Source: Taudactylus pleione (taxonomy: Eukaryota > Chordata > Amphibia > Anura > Myobatrachidae). From it: a stretch of DNA of 64,000 bases. Shown here in pieces: positions 33,303 to 44,687 of this stretch; the stretch's first letter is position 1; the number at the start of each line of letters is the position of its first letter. The stretch covers positions 1,488,001-1,552,000 of the forward strand of contig JAUIMM010000171.1 of the NCBI GenBank assembly GCA_031769625.1, read 5' to 3'. The notes beneath the pieces are model-generated. The model saw nothing but the letters and a program-made list of their open reading frames with translations, made no database searches and had not been told where the DNA came from. The position numbers and the translations under genes were made by a program.

Positions 33303-34208
33303 TGAGAAGATCTGTAAAACAAATGTAAAGCACGCACTGGTAGGGGTCCCAAAGGACTGGAGCTGAGAAACACTGTGCTATGCTTATAGCTAAGCTTGCC
33401 ATATCACTCACCCCTTTAATTCGGGACACATGTGAAGTACACAGGTTCTGTGATTAAAACCAGGTGAAATGGAGACTTGAAGCCAGCCAGCCACAGAATC
33501 TGTGTAATTAATATGTGTCTCGAATAAAAGGTATGATATGGCAAGCCTACTTATAGCATTTGAGTATAGGAAGGGGCTCTAGACTGCACACCCTAATAGT
33601 AATGAAAGGTGCTACCATGCTTAGATTTTAAAGTAATATACACAGAAAATGGAGTTGCAGATGCACTATGCGATCATTACTGTTCACATTTAAATGTATT
33701 TTGTAATTAATATAATTTCAGAGGTAGTTAGCATTTCAGTGGCCAATGATACGGGCCAGCGTCAAGGTCACCTCATTGAGCAGGTCAATAACACACTGGG
33801 GTTGACATCTGGGATGCAGGGCACCCCAAAAGACAGCCCAGTCAAAGACCTCCCCAGGGTATCACACAAACAAAAGAGTAACAGTGAAGTGTTATAAAGT
33901 ATCCGTTGTGTAAAAGTAGCTAATAAGTGTTAAAAATAATAATAAAGGTAAAATATATGTGATAAAATATATGAATAATAAACAAACATGAAAAGTGATA
34001 TACAAAGTGACAATGTGTATTAAGTGGTGATGCCCTGAAGAGGTCCAGCCAGAACAGCTCAGGCGGCCCCACGCCCAAATGCTCACCCCAAATAAACTGA
34101 CGCTATAACAATATAAATAGGACTTACTTTGGATTATGCCTGTTACCTGGTGCAGTCAAATGCTAGGTCCCTTCTTAAAAACACATGTATCGTTCAATCG
34201 TTCAATTT
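33303..34208. other. Anonymous DNA
   Basis: Nothing recognised. A short open frame at 33694-33897 has no recognisable domain. Confidence 0.4.
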
Positions 34209-34482
34209 ATCTGCTATGGATAGGCCTTGAACGATGACAGATGCGCACTCCCATGGCCGATAAATTTAATCTTTCATCTCTCCAACATGTTGGTCAATTA
34301 TCGCATATCGCTGCCAGATATTAGAAATATCGGGCAGTTTATATGCGGTAAACGACGAACAATGGACGATGAACGATATTTTATGCAAGCCACACCCAGG
34401 ATGCTCCTATCCCGCCACTCTTCCCTGGAGAGAAGCAGCAGCTACAGAGTGCCGGGAGACAATGCAGCTGTGCAAAACTACA
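34209..34482 (+). other. Possible 5' region of the MADF gene or element
   Basis: Begins at an element-like end (atctgctatggataggcc, also found at ~39325). It is rich in gaacgat/atatcg motifs that also occur at ~39200-39270, and ends in a good splice donor, caaag|gtaagt, at 34482/34483. The donor would skip the minisatellite and join the acceptor at 36606. No domain is visible upstream of the donor. Confidence 0.4.
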
Positions 34483-34639
34483 AAGGTAAGTACAGTGCAT
34501 CTGGGGGATTGTTTATAGTGTAGCAGGGTGGTTTGTGGGGTAGTGGGGGGTTGTTCATAGAGGGGGGGTTGTGGGGTGGTTTATAGCGGGGGCTAGCGGG
34601 GTTGTTTATAGTGGGTGGGGGGGCTGCAGGGTTGCTTCT

Positions 34640-36550
34640 AGGGCGGTTAGTGGGCTTGTTTATTGTGCGATGGGGGTAGGTAGTGCAGCGGTCACAGGAG
34701 TGCATGGTTTTCTTTTTTTATATGTGTATGTAGCGACTAAAGGGGCATTACCAGTGGGCACTACAGGGGCTCTAAAGGGGGCACTACAGGGGCACTGTGG
34801 GCTCTACTAGGGGGCTCAACCAGGGGGCACTAAAGGAACTCTACCAGGGGGCACTAAAGGGGCTATAAAGGGGGCACTACAGGGGCTCTAAATGGGGCAC
34901 TATGGGGGCACTATAGGGACAACTAAAGGGGCTATAAAGGGGGCACTACAGGGTCTCTACCAGGGGGACACAAGGGGGGCACTAAAGAGTCTTTAAACAG
35001 TTCAACCATGAGGCACAGCAGGGGCACTGTGAGCATTAAAGGGGCTCTACTAGGTGTCTCAACCAGAGGGCAATAAAGGGGTTCTACCATGGGGCACTAT
35101 GTGGGCACTGCAGGGGCTCTAAAGGGGGCGCTACAGGGGCACTAAGGGGCTATACCAGGGGAGGCACTATGGGGGCACTACGGCGGCACTGTGGGCTCTA
35201 CTAGGGGGCTCAACCAGGGGGCACTATAGGGGCACTTATGGAGCTATACCAGGGGGGCACTACAGGGGCACTGTGGGCTCTAAAGGGGCTCTACCAGGGT
35301 GCACAACAGGGGCACTAAAGGGGATATGCAGGGGCACTAAATAGGGCACTATGGGGGCTCTACAGGGGCACTAAAGGGGCTATACCAGGGGGGCACTATG
35401 GGGCACTGTGGGCTCTAAAGGGGCTCTTCCAGGGGGCACAACAGGGGCACTAAAGGGGCTATAAAGGGGGCAATACAAGTGCTCTAAATGGGGCACTATA
35501 GGGGCACTACAAGGGCACTGTGGGCTCTAAAGAAACTCTACTAGGGGCACTAAAGGGTCTATAAAGGGGGCACTACAGGGGCTCTAAATGGGGCACTATG
35601 GGGGCACTATAGGGACAACTAAAGGGGCTATAAAGGGGGCACTACAGGGGCTCTACCAGGGGGACACAAGGGGGGCACTAAAGATGTTATAAAGGGGCTC
35701 AACCAGGGGGCACAGCAGGGGCACTGTGAGCTTTAAAGGGGCTCTACTAGGTGGCTCCACCAGGGGGCAACAAAGGGGTTCTACCATGGGGCACTATGTG
35801 GGCACTGCAGGGACTCTAAAGGGGGCACTACAGGGGCACTAAGGGGCTATACCAGGGGAGGCACTATGGGGGCACTACAGGGGCACTGTGGGCTCTAAAG
35901 GGGCTCTACCAGGGGACACTATAGGGGCACTTATGGAGCTATACCAGGGGGGCACTACAGGGGCACTGTGGGCTCTAAAGGGGCTCTACCAGGGTGCACA
36001 ACAGGGGCACTAAAGGGGATATGCAGGGGCACTAAATAGGGCACTATGGGGGCTCTACAGGGGCACTAAAGGGGCTATACCAGGGGGGCACTATGGGGCA
36101 CTGTGGGCTCTAAAGGGGCTCTTCCAGGGGGCACAACAGGGGCACTAAAGGGGCTATAAAGGGGGCAATACAAGTGCTCTAAATGGGGCACTATAGGGGC
36201 ACTACAAGGGCACTGTGGGCTCTAAAGGGGTTCTACCAGGGGGCACAATGGGGGCACCAAAGGGGGCACTACAGGGGCTCTAAATGGGGCACTATAGGAG
36301 CACTGAGGGCTCTAAAGGGGCTCTACCAGGGGGCACAACAGGGGCATTATGGAGGCACTACAGGGGCATTACCGGGGGATGTGAAGGGGCATACAAGGGG
36401 AACTGAAGGGGCACTAAAGGGGATGTGAAGGGGCATACAAGGGGAACTGAAGTGGAGCTGAAGGGGCAATACAGGGGAGCTGAAGTGGCACTAAAGGGAT
36501 GAAAAGGGGCACAAATGGGAGCACAGCAAAGGGGATCTAATTGGAGCACA
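34640..36550. repeat. Minisatellite of ggggcact/ggggctct units with ~697-bp higher-order repeat
   Basis: Units of ~17-30 bp built from ggggcacta, caggggctcta, aaaggggctata. Whole segments recur at a distance of 695-697 bp (for example gaggcactat at 35161 and 35858; ctaccagggt at 35291 and 35986), showing block duplication. It lies between the candidate donor at 34482 and the exon at 36607, so in an intron of the MADF gene if that reading is right. Confidence 0.9.
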
Positions 36551-36606
36551 GTGGCACTACTGTTTCCAAATGTCTATTAAAAAAATTTTTTTATATTATT
36601 TTTCAG

Positions 36607-37675
36607 ATGGCAGTTTCCAACGTCTGCAAATTTTGGATGGGATTCATCAAATTGTACCAGGCCAATGAGTGCCTGTGGAAGTTATCCAGCAACGACTACT
36701 CAAACAGAGATAAGAAGAATCAGGCACTTAATAAGCTTGTAATCTACAGTCGAGGCCGAGTAAAAGATTTACCGACTGGGTAAAGGCGAAAATTCAGAAC
36801 TTCAGAACAGTGTTCTTAAAGGTGCACAATAAGTACAAAGATGCACAACATTCAGGAGCAGGTGCTGATGAAGTCCAGAAGCCCAAGCTGTGGTATTATT
36901 ATCTGCTCCTATTTGTTCTTGAACAAGATCCAAAGACACGGTCGCAGTGCTCGCTGGAGCCAAGGCTCGAGGAGGAGAGAACCTCAAAGAAGAGTTGGAG
37001 GGTCAGGATGAGGTAAGCTATTAAAAATGTTATACTATTTGGGTTAGGTAAAGTCTATTGCTTACCTTAAAAGAAATGTTTATTGATTGTGCGTCATAAT
37101 TTTTACCTTTTCCAGGGCTTCCTTAATTTCCAGATCACTTAATGGTAAGTATTATTGTTTTAGTAAATGTATATTAATTATTATTTTTATTTTTTTTCAA
37201 GGTCGAAGTTATCGACGTTAATCCTGAACATCCCTCCAGCGAGCCCACAGAGGTTTTGGAGTCGGATGTGGAGAGGCCAGCCGAGTCTGCATCTTCCTCT
37301 GCAAATCCTCCCAGGAGGAAGAGACGAAGGCCGGCTATAAAGACTCCAGCCTCTGGACTGTCAAGGACTGGCCAATTTCTAAAACACGCGGAGGAGATAT
37401 GATGAAACCCCCGAGTGCAAATCAATCTTTTGGTAACAATGTCAGCCCCGAAATGGATAAGATGACTCCAAGTCAGCAAATCCATTTCAAGAGGATAATG
37501 TATCACACTATTATCCTTGCTCACCAAGAAAAATTGGATGAGCTTACGGATGTAGGGTCATACATTAGACCTCCACCCTCTGGCAATCTTCCCATACCCA
37601 CCTTATATACCGGCGTATCCAACACATCCGATTCCTCCTCCATCACATCCCCTCCCGTATGCTGCGTCGCGTAGC
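36607..37675 (+). pseudogene. MADF-BESS (Myb/SANT-like) DNA-binding protein, broken
   Basis: Exon 36607-37013 is preceded by a clear acceptor (attatttttcag) and ends before gtaagc. It encodes a MADF domain: FWMGFIKLYQANECLW, SSNDYSNRDKKNQALN, then after a one-base frame change near 36770, DWVKAKIQNFRTVF and GADEVQKPKLWYYYLLLF. A tiny exon (~37117-37142) may follow. The last exon from ~37200 has an acidic region, a basic RRKRRR stretch, and a BESS-like helix (MTPSQQIHFKRIMYHTIILA) reached only after another frame change at ~37400. Such proteins bind DNA and are found both as host genes and as the accessory Myb-like protein of PIF/Harbinger transposons; no DDE transposase is seen nearby, so which applies is open. 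Confidence 0.75.
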
Positions 37676-37837
37676 CCAGTGCCACCATCTCCCTATCCCA
37701 GTACATCGAGGCCTAGTGTGCACTCATCATGGATGAGTGCACAAGCTACCCTCCTGGCTGACGATTAATTTTTTAATTAGTATTTTTTTTTTATATTCGG
37801 TTTTTAAAGTGTTTTTTTAATTGGTTAGTCCTTTTGT

Positions 37838-38128
37838 CTTTGAGTTTTTTTCAAGAACGACCATGAGTTTGGTCATGTTGTCATGACTTGGGCAAATGGA
37901 CTTCACCAAACTTGCTGCCCGAACATTGTGTCATCTAGTTACTTCTTGTGCTCAAAGAACACTGTTTTGGAGTTTTGTTTATTCCCCTTTATCCTATTGA
38001 CATCAGTATTTTTTTCAAAGGCCTCGACTGTATTTCACAACATTGTTATGTGCCTGATTCTTTTTCTGTTTGAGTAGTCCGGTACTCATTGGCCTGGTAA
38101 CAAGGGATGAATCCCATCCATAGTTCAT
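37838..38128 (-). repeat. Degenerate inverted copy of the MADF exon
   Basis: Read on the minus strand, this stretch follows the MADF exon (36630-36945) block by block: tggatgggattcatc, accaggccaatgagt, ctactcaaacag, agaatcaggcac, tacagtcgaggcc, acagtgttctt, gaagtcca, gttcttgaa and ccaaagac-like. It is about 60-75% similar with gaps by eye. Frames are destroyed. The original and its inverted copy are ~900 bp apart. Confidence 0.85.
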
Positions 38129-38370
38129 CAGAAGTAAAAAAAAATTAAATGAAATAAACAGTTGTTGTGTTTTTTTTTTTTAAATATTGGTAGTTTTTGT
38201 TTGTTAACATGTTTAGTATTGGTATATTGTGTTGTGCTAATCAAGTTGTTTTTTGGAGGCAATTCTACAAGTTTTGGCTATTTGGATCACAACTGGAGAA
38301 GGGACACCTATGTTAACTACAATGGCAGAACTACGATAGACATTATTAGCAACAAGGTAAGTACTTATAA

Positions 38371-38774
38371 CCCTTTTACACCGTGTCAAAAATCCAGGGT
38401 TGATGCGCATCAACCCGGGATTTGTGGCGGTGTAACGGATCCAGCCAGGTCCATGGACCCGGTGATCCATCCCGGGTAAACTTCAGGGTTGGCCATGGGT
38501 TGTTCCCGTGCCACTCAGTAGTGTAAACAGCGCAATGCGAGTCTAGAAGACCTGCATAGTGCTGCAGGCTGGGCAATTGGCTGGCTTAAGTAGAGCTTGG
38601 AGATTACGTCATCTCCAAGCGTCCACTTTCATGATGGAAGAGCCAGGTCTGTAGAGACCTGGCTCTGGTATAAATGGTGCCGACTCAGGAATATGCTGGA
38701 TTGGCTCCGGATCTAATCCGGCCAGAACACTGTTCGACCTCCAGGATCAGACCCGGCATTTAGGTCTAAAAGGG
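38371..38774. mobile_element. ~404-bp hairpin-rich MITE
   Basis: Ends cccttttacacc...ggtctaaaaggg. Inside are palindromes: gggttgatgcgcatcaaccc (perfect), ggtccatggacc (perfect), gcttggagat/atctccaagc, gagccaggtct/agacctggctc (11-bp stem, 4-base loop) and ccggat/atccgg. The target duplication is not resolved. Built like the 30362/32484 family but unrelated in sequence. Confidence 0.7.
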
Positions 38775-41700
38775 CTATTATAGGGGTATTTCCTGAAGAA
38801 GTGGCATGTGCGAAAGGGAATCCCTCTGCAACAGCCACTCCCTCATCCAGCAGCAATGTACCCTTCTTCTCACGGACCTCTCCCCTTCAGGCAACAGCAC
38901 AGCGGCCAAATATGCTGTCCTGACACGGTAATGGTAGTGATCCATGATTACAGTACGCAGTTTAATTAATGGGACGCCACAAATCAAACCAGCAATTTAT
39001 CTTTGAAACGACGCTCAGAAAGGTATACACCCAACCGAACTAGCAACAAAGAATAAATGCTGAGTTTTAAATAGGTAATCAGGAATTTAGAGGGCTGCAG
39101 AGAGCACCACCCATCCCTTAAAAAAATTAAATCGTAATGTAAACTCCTTCTTTAATGAATATTCAAACAATCATTAAAAAAAATCAACTCCCTGAATGAT
39201 GTCATGCGATATCGTTCATCTTTTGCCAAAATCTGTCATGTACATGACAGATATCGTTCAACACAGCCACCAGAATTTTCAAGGGATATCTTTTGTCTTT
39301 CATCTCTCAGAAATACATCTGCTAATGGATAGGCCCCTTTATAGGTTGTGGATACTCCCATTTTGGGAATAGGATAAGATCCTTATAGGCTGTCTTTATT
39401 CTCATGTGGGAAATTGGAAAGGACCCATGTGGGCTGTTATCTCAGTGAATTATGTGGTGGAGTGTAACTATCAGTTGTTAAAATGCAAAATGCAGTATAG
39501 ACAGCACAATCTGAATAAATGTAAATTATTTTACCCATAATGCATTTTGTTTGTTTTTGATGCAATGTTTTCAATCTTTTCCAGTGTTATTTTGCATAAA
39601 TAAATTAATAAATAGCAGTTTGCAATAGAGTAAGTTCTGTAAAAGATATATATATTAGAAAGAGAAATAAAAAAAAATTTCTACAGGTGTCTGAATTAAA
39701 CTACCCCCAGTGTGTGTTATTATTTTTTTTCAGTAGAAGCAGTCACTGTAGGGGGTTGCCAGTCCCTTAGTTTGCCAGGGGAGCTCGGTCTCTAGATACA
39801 CCCCTGCTCAGTTCTTTAAGCTAAACTAAGCTAAACTAGCGCAAGTTCAGATTTGTTTTTTTATTGGCTATTCAAAACATGTGAGAGCTAGATGGTCAAT
39901 ATGATTTGGTTTTCAAATCCAAACTTAACTGAGATAAAACTGAAACACTCATCTCTACTTAATAGCCAGACAGCCAACTGTGAGCAGTCTCTTATACTGC
40001 TCAGCCAATCATAGATAAACAGAGATGGCAGGGGGCGGAGTAGGTACTAATTACATGGGATCGCCATTGTCTGTGTTTTTCATTGTTTTTAAAAGGAGCA
40101 TGGCCAGGTGTTCCAGAAATTGGTCATGCCCCCTATCTCTCCAAGGCCCGCATTTTGTCTCCGGGGCACAGCAGGTCAGAGACAATTATAGACCAACTGC
40201 CAGAACAATAAATAAGAAGGCTCACCAAAGATTAACTCATTTTGCATTGTGTAGTCCCCAGGAATTGTCAATTACATCCATAGTTTTATGGTTTATATTT
40301 CTGTGTTATAGTGCATAACCCAGAATGTATCATGATCACATTTTAATTTTGAGCTTCTGTATATTTCTATTTTAATTATTCACAAAAATACCTGATTACT
40401 TTGAAGGTGGTTTCTATTCTCAAGTGCCAGGACCTTGCAATTCTAAAAAAATGACTTAAATTGTATTGAGAATAGCAGTCCATAATCTGGCTTGCTCTGT
40501 AGGAAAATCACGTGCAATTCCCATGAACATACGACTTGAAATAACCCAGATAAGCGCCTTGCTGCAGGAGATCATGCTTAGCCAATGCCACTGTATCATT
40601 TACAAACCGGTGTCACAGCTGGAAGATTAATTAGTTAGAAACACATAACACAGACCTGCTTCCTGGAGTGCCATGAGCTCCTGCTGCTTTGCTTTCCTTG
40701 AAATGAAATCATTCTTCCATTTAGTTCAGACAGATTTAGCTCCAAGGGCTCTCACCATCATTAGATAATTTAATTAAATGAAAACTATAGCTAAAATCCC
40801 AGTTGTTTTTTTAATAAAAGTCTATCTAGTTTCATTAATTAAAGAGAATTTCCAGTCACGGTAGGAAGTTAAACACCTGTTTACATGAACTGACCAAATA
40901 TTTTTCAGATAGTTATTAAAAATATTGTTCTTCATTACAAAATAACTCTAGCCTGTACATGTTAACAAGAAACATGGGCAGGGAGTTTCAGTCAAGGCCG
41001 TGTGATAACACAGGGGTAATTAGCTCGGTAGATAGGTGTCAGTGGTGCAGTGTTTAATGCTCGAGTGAGGGTCCACGCATCTTTTCCAGGTAAAATAAAA
41101 TAAATAATGCTTTAACGTCAGCATAATCAGGAAATAAAACAACAAACGCCTAGCCCCCATCAGGGCACTGACTCACTTCTTCGCCCCTGACTATCCTTGG
41201 GCAGCTAGTCTGCAAACATAGACCAAAGTCTCTCTCTGCCTCCTGCAGAGTAATACGGGGATAATTGGCCTGGCCTGGCTTGGTCTCTTGCTTCTCAATT
41301 GTCAGCTGTCCTGACATAGGCTCCGGCCTGGTCTTTAGCTGGCTGGATGTCACAGCCTCATATTCTGGCCTGCTTCCTTGCAGTTAACATAGGCTCAGTC
41401 CCAGAGTTTGATGGCCTTCCCTGTCTCCCACAGGTCTAGGCTCAGGCCTCCTGGCCATCAATGGCTTTCTGGCACAAGGTGCTCTATCTGACTGGTCTGC
41501 CTCAGTCATCCCTTGACTGAATCCACTGGGCAGCCATTAGGTGAGCTAACACCTGGCTTTAATTCCCTCCTGTGTGTGCAGATCCCTCCAGCCCCACACA
41601 GAATCCATGGCTATTAATCCTAATAAAAAATCCTGCTGCATATTTTAGTGTTAGGGCCATTTACAAAAGGGGCACCGCAGCAGATATCAGAGATCTCTGA

Positions 41701-42724
41701 TGCAATATCCTTCATAACAATCGCAAGAGCAGTCTCCATGACTTTTTTTTGGGACTGCTTTTATAGGGGAGCTTAGTTTTTTGGAGCTTGCTAGCTAACA
41801 CCATATTCAGATGGCCTGGGCTTATTGATACAAATTAGAAAAAAGAAATCAGAATAAAAGTTATGTTTTAATACATTAAATAATTACAAGTGTGCTCCCA
41901 AAAAGATGTTTCTCTTTGTCTTTGCTCTCTTGCGTGAAACACTCTTTCAGATATCGTTAAACAATAAATAATGATTGCCCTCCTTATAAGTGTATTGTGA
42001 TGTCTCACATTTTGCGTGTCCAATAGCACACACAGTATGCTTTTTGAGTTATTTTGACCTATTTTTTTGGCCGTTTCTGCAATAGTTTTTGATGGTTTTC
42101 AAAATCACCATTTGATAAGTTTGGTGGATTCTATTCTTTACATATAAAAAAATTGTGAGAGCGATATGTAACTTCTTAACCTATGGTTTTCAGCTGGTTT
42201 GATGCCGGTTTTACTTTAGCAAATATTATGTATCCAAAACCGTAGTTAAAAATATGAAAAACTGTTCATTTCCACAAACCACTGTTTAGTAAATTTACCC
42301 CACCTCTGATTTGCAGTCAGTCAATGCAAATCAGCCTAACTACACCACAGATTCAGGTTAATAGTCATGACAGGCAGAGGTCAAAATGTGATAGTAAGTG
42401 GTGCTTTGAGTTATTGACATATGCAGTATAGAACAGCCCTGCAACCCTTAGGTAAAATCCACCACTGATTATGAAACTGCTCTTTGGAGTCTATTTATTG
42501 TCTGTTGTTATGGTCATAAATATTTTTTCTCCACCAAAACCCTGTGACATGGAAATCAGTGAGTACAGCATAATGGAACATAAGTAAGGAGATATTAATA
42601 TGTTCCAGGACAGGCTTCTAGTTTTTATCCACTAAAAAAGGCTGATTTAGAGTTGGATGCAATTTGCGCAAAAAATTTAGACAAGGCCCCATAGTAGGTA
42701 AAATGTGAATGCTAATATATACCT
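38775..42724. other. Anonymous DNA, ~3.9 kb
   Basis: No gene recognised. ~39180-39345 carries gatatcgttcat motifs and ends in ctgctaatggataggcccc, resembling the end at 34209. ~40480-40930 looks non-repetitive and contains homeodomain-type ATTA clusters. ~41150-41600 is C/T-rich with many ctggcct-like words and could be an old LTR or UTR. Confidence 0.4.
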
Positions 42725-42812
42725 AAAGTGTAGGATACTTCAATTGTAAAGCGCAACGGAATATGCTGCGCTATATAAGAAACTGTTAATAAATAAATAA
42801 ATAAATAATACT
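42725..42812 (+). repeat. LINE/SINE 3' tail (L2-like) with AATA repeat
   Basis: ttgtaaagcgcaacggaata followed by tgctgcgctatataa and (taaa)n. This resembles the conserved 3' end of L2/CR1-type LINEs and the SINEs they mobilise. Only the tail is recognisable. Confidence 0.6.
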
Positions 42813-43070
42813 TTCAAAGCATATGATATACTTATTATATACAGTACATGTACTTTCGGAGTATTGTGTTGTAGAAATGACATTCATAATCAAGCTTTCT
42901 GATTGTAGAATTTTTTTATGTAAATACATTAATTAAAAAAAATACTCACCATCAGTGGCGGAACTGGAGAGTGGTGGGCCCAGGTGCAAGAATATGCTTT
43001 GCCACCCCCATTCCTGGCACCTCGCACCCCAACATCTGACACAAACCCACCACCTCCTCCCCCTCCCCCC

Positions 43071-43556
43071 CAGTCATTAAATCCAGTGCCTGGTCCTGTT
43101 CTCCTGCCCAGCCTTTTTTTTAACCACCTCATCACCCCCCCAGTCATTAAATCCAGTGCTTGGTCCTGTTCTGCTGCCCAGCCTTTTTTTTAACCACCTC
43201 CTCACCCCCTCAGTCATTAAATCCAGTGCCTGGTCCTGTTCTGCTGCCCAGCCTTTTTTTTCACCACCTCCTCATCCCCGCAGTCATTAAATCCAGTGCC
43301 TGGCCCTGCCCTGCTGCCCAGCCTTTTTTTTTTCACCACCTCCTCACCTCTCCTGTTATTAAATCCAGTGCTTGGCCCTGTCCTGCTGCTCCGTTTTTGT
43401 TTTCACCACCTCCTCACCCCCCCTCCTCTCCCCCCCCAGTCATGAAATCCAGTGCCTGGCCCTGTCCTGCTTTTATTTTTCACCACCTCCTCACCCCCCA
43501 GACATTAAATCCAGTGCCTGGCCCTGTCCTACTGCCCAGCCTTTTCCCCAACAACA
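43071..43556. repeat. ~70-bp tandem repeat, seven units
   Basis: Unit marker cattaaatccagtgcctgg at 43071, 43141, 43211, 43281, ~43352, ~43437, ~43499. Spacing is exactly 70 for the first intervals, then variable through changes in C and T runs. Strongly pyrimidine-rich, so the long Pro-rich plus-strand frames here are artefacts. Confidence 0.92.
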
Positions 43557-43579
43557 GGTCTACTCAGAACTTGCTAACC

Positions 43580-43765
43580 TCGTCGCACGCAGTGAGTACA
43601 GAAGCTGTGTATGCAGTCGCAGTGGCTAATTTATGGACGCCCAAGTAATGGTGTTCAAACGACAGGCACGTCTGCATTTCTCCGACCACTCCCCTGTCAC
43701 CACCCCCAAATGCTGACCTGACGTCACTCACTCTGTAATGGCTTTGCATCTTCTTGGTGATCACA
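43580..43765. mobile_element. Fragment of the 5095-5602 MITE family
   Basis: The interior blocks ctgcatttctccgaccac, tcaccacccccaaatg and gtgatcacag match the interior of the 5095 element in the same orientation; ends are missing. Confidence 0.55.
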
Positions 43766-44478
43766 GAGTGTGGAAGCTACTTGGAGTGGCTGGGTAGCCG
43801 TATGGAGATGGTGGTAGCGTGGAAGCTAGTTGGAGCGGCTGGGTAGCCGTATGGAGATGGTGGTAGTGTGGAAGCTACTTGGAGTGGCTGGGTAGCTGTA
43901 TGGAGATGGTGGTAGTGTGGAAGCTACTTGGAGTGGCTGGGTAGCCGTATGGAGATGGTGGTAGCGTGGAAGCTACTTGGAGCGGCTGGGTAGCCGTATG
44001 GAGATAATGGTAGCGTGGAAGCTATTTGGAGCAGCTGGGTAGCCATATGGAGATGGTGGTAGCGTGGAGGCTACTTGGAGTGGCTGGGTAGCCGTAAGGA
44101 GCTACAACACCTATGGAGAGCAGTGGTGAGGCTCACTAGTTAAACTAGGAGACTTGTTGCACTGGCAACTACTGAGAGGAATGAGGTTTCTTTTTATAGA
44201 GAGCGCTGGATGCTTACTGGCTGAAGAAGGAGGAGCAAGTCCATTGGTTGAAACCGCGTCACATGGGCAATCCAAGATGGCCGTGCCCATGGACCAGAGA
44301 CCCGCGGTGGATCCACATGTGAGACACCAGGCCAGAGACTGAGGAGAAGATGCAGGCGCCATCAGGAGACAGGTAGAGCGATTGCCTGCAGGTACAGGAT
44401 GGTGGGGCAGCAGACCACCGCGCTCTGAGAGGAAAGTGCCGGGGACTGATTCTGGGGTCTCTGTGATGAGCTGTGACA
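43766..44478 (-). repeat. Ty3/gypsy 3' LTR (minus strand) with 48-bp minisatellite
   Basis: On the minus strand it begins tgtcacagctcatcac at 44478 directly after a purine tract and runs left. Its distal part (43766-44105) is about seven copies of a 48-bp unit (gtggaagctacttggagtgg type). The same sequence, with fewer units, forms 48518-49063. The far end is not defined, so the terminal CA and target duplication cannot be given. Confidence 0.8.
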
Positions 44479-44491
44479 GTACCCCCCTCTT
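44479..44491 (-). promoter_or_regulatory. Gypsy polypurine tract
   Basis: On the minus strand aagaggggggtac abuts the LTR start tgtcaca, the standard arrangement for Ty3/gypsy elements. Confidence 0.8.
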
Positions 44492-44516
44492 GATGAGTGG
44501 CCTCTGGGCACGTTCT

Positions 44517-44687
44517 GGGTTTATGAGGGAACTTTTTGTGGAAAATCTTGACCAGGCTAGGTGCATGTACATCAGGAGCATTAATCCAGATTCTTTCCTC
44601 AGAGGAAATAATCTGGATTAATGCTCCTGATGTACATGCACCTCGACTGGTCAAGATTTTCCACAAAAGTTCCCTCATAAACCCACT
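44517..44687. repeat. ~77-bp inverted duplication at the 3' end of gypsy pol
   Basis: 44517-44592 and 44607-44687 are near-perfect inverted copies (gggtttatgagggaact ... gcattaatccagatt). The left arm read on minus encodes the normal C-terminus of the polyprotein (EERIWINAPDVHAPSLV, then FHKKFPHKP). The right arm has replaced the preceding integrase segment, which explains why the integrase frame ends abruptly at 44675. Confidence 0.88.

Noticed and set aside
43160..43648. 162-codon plus-strand Pro-rich frame
   Set aside because: Arises from the 70-bp tandem repeat and changes frame with each unit.
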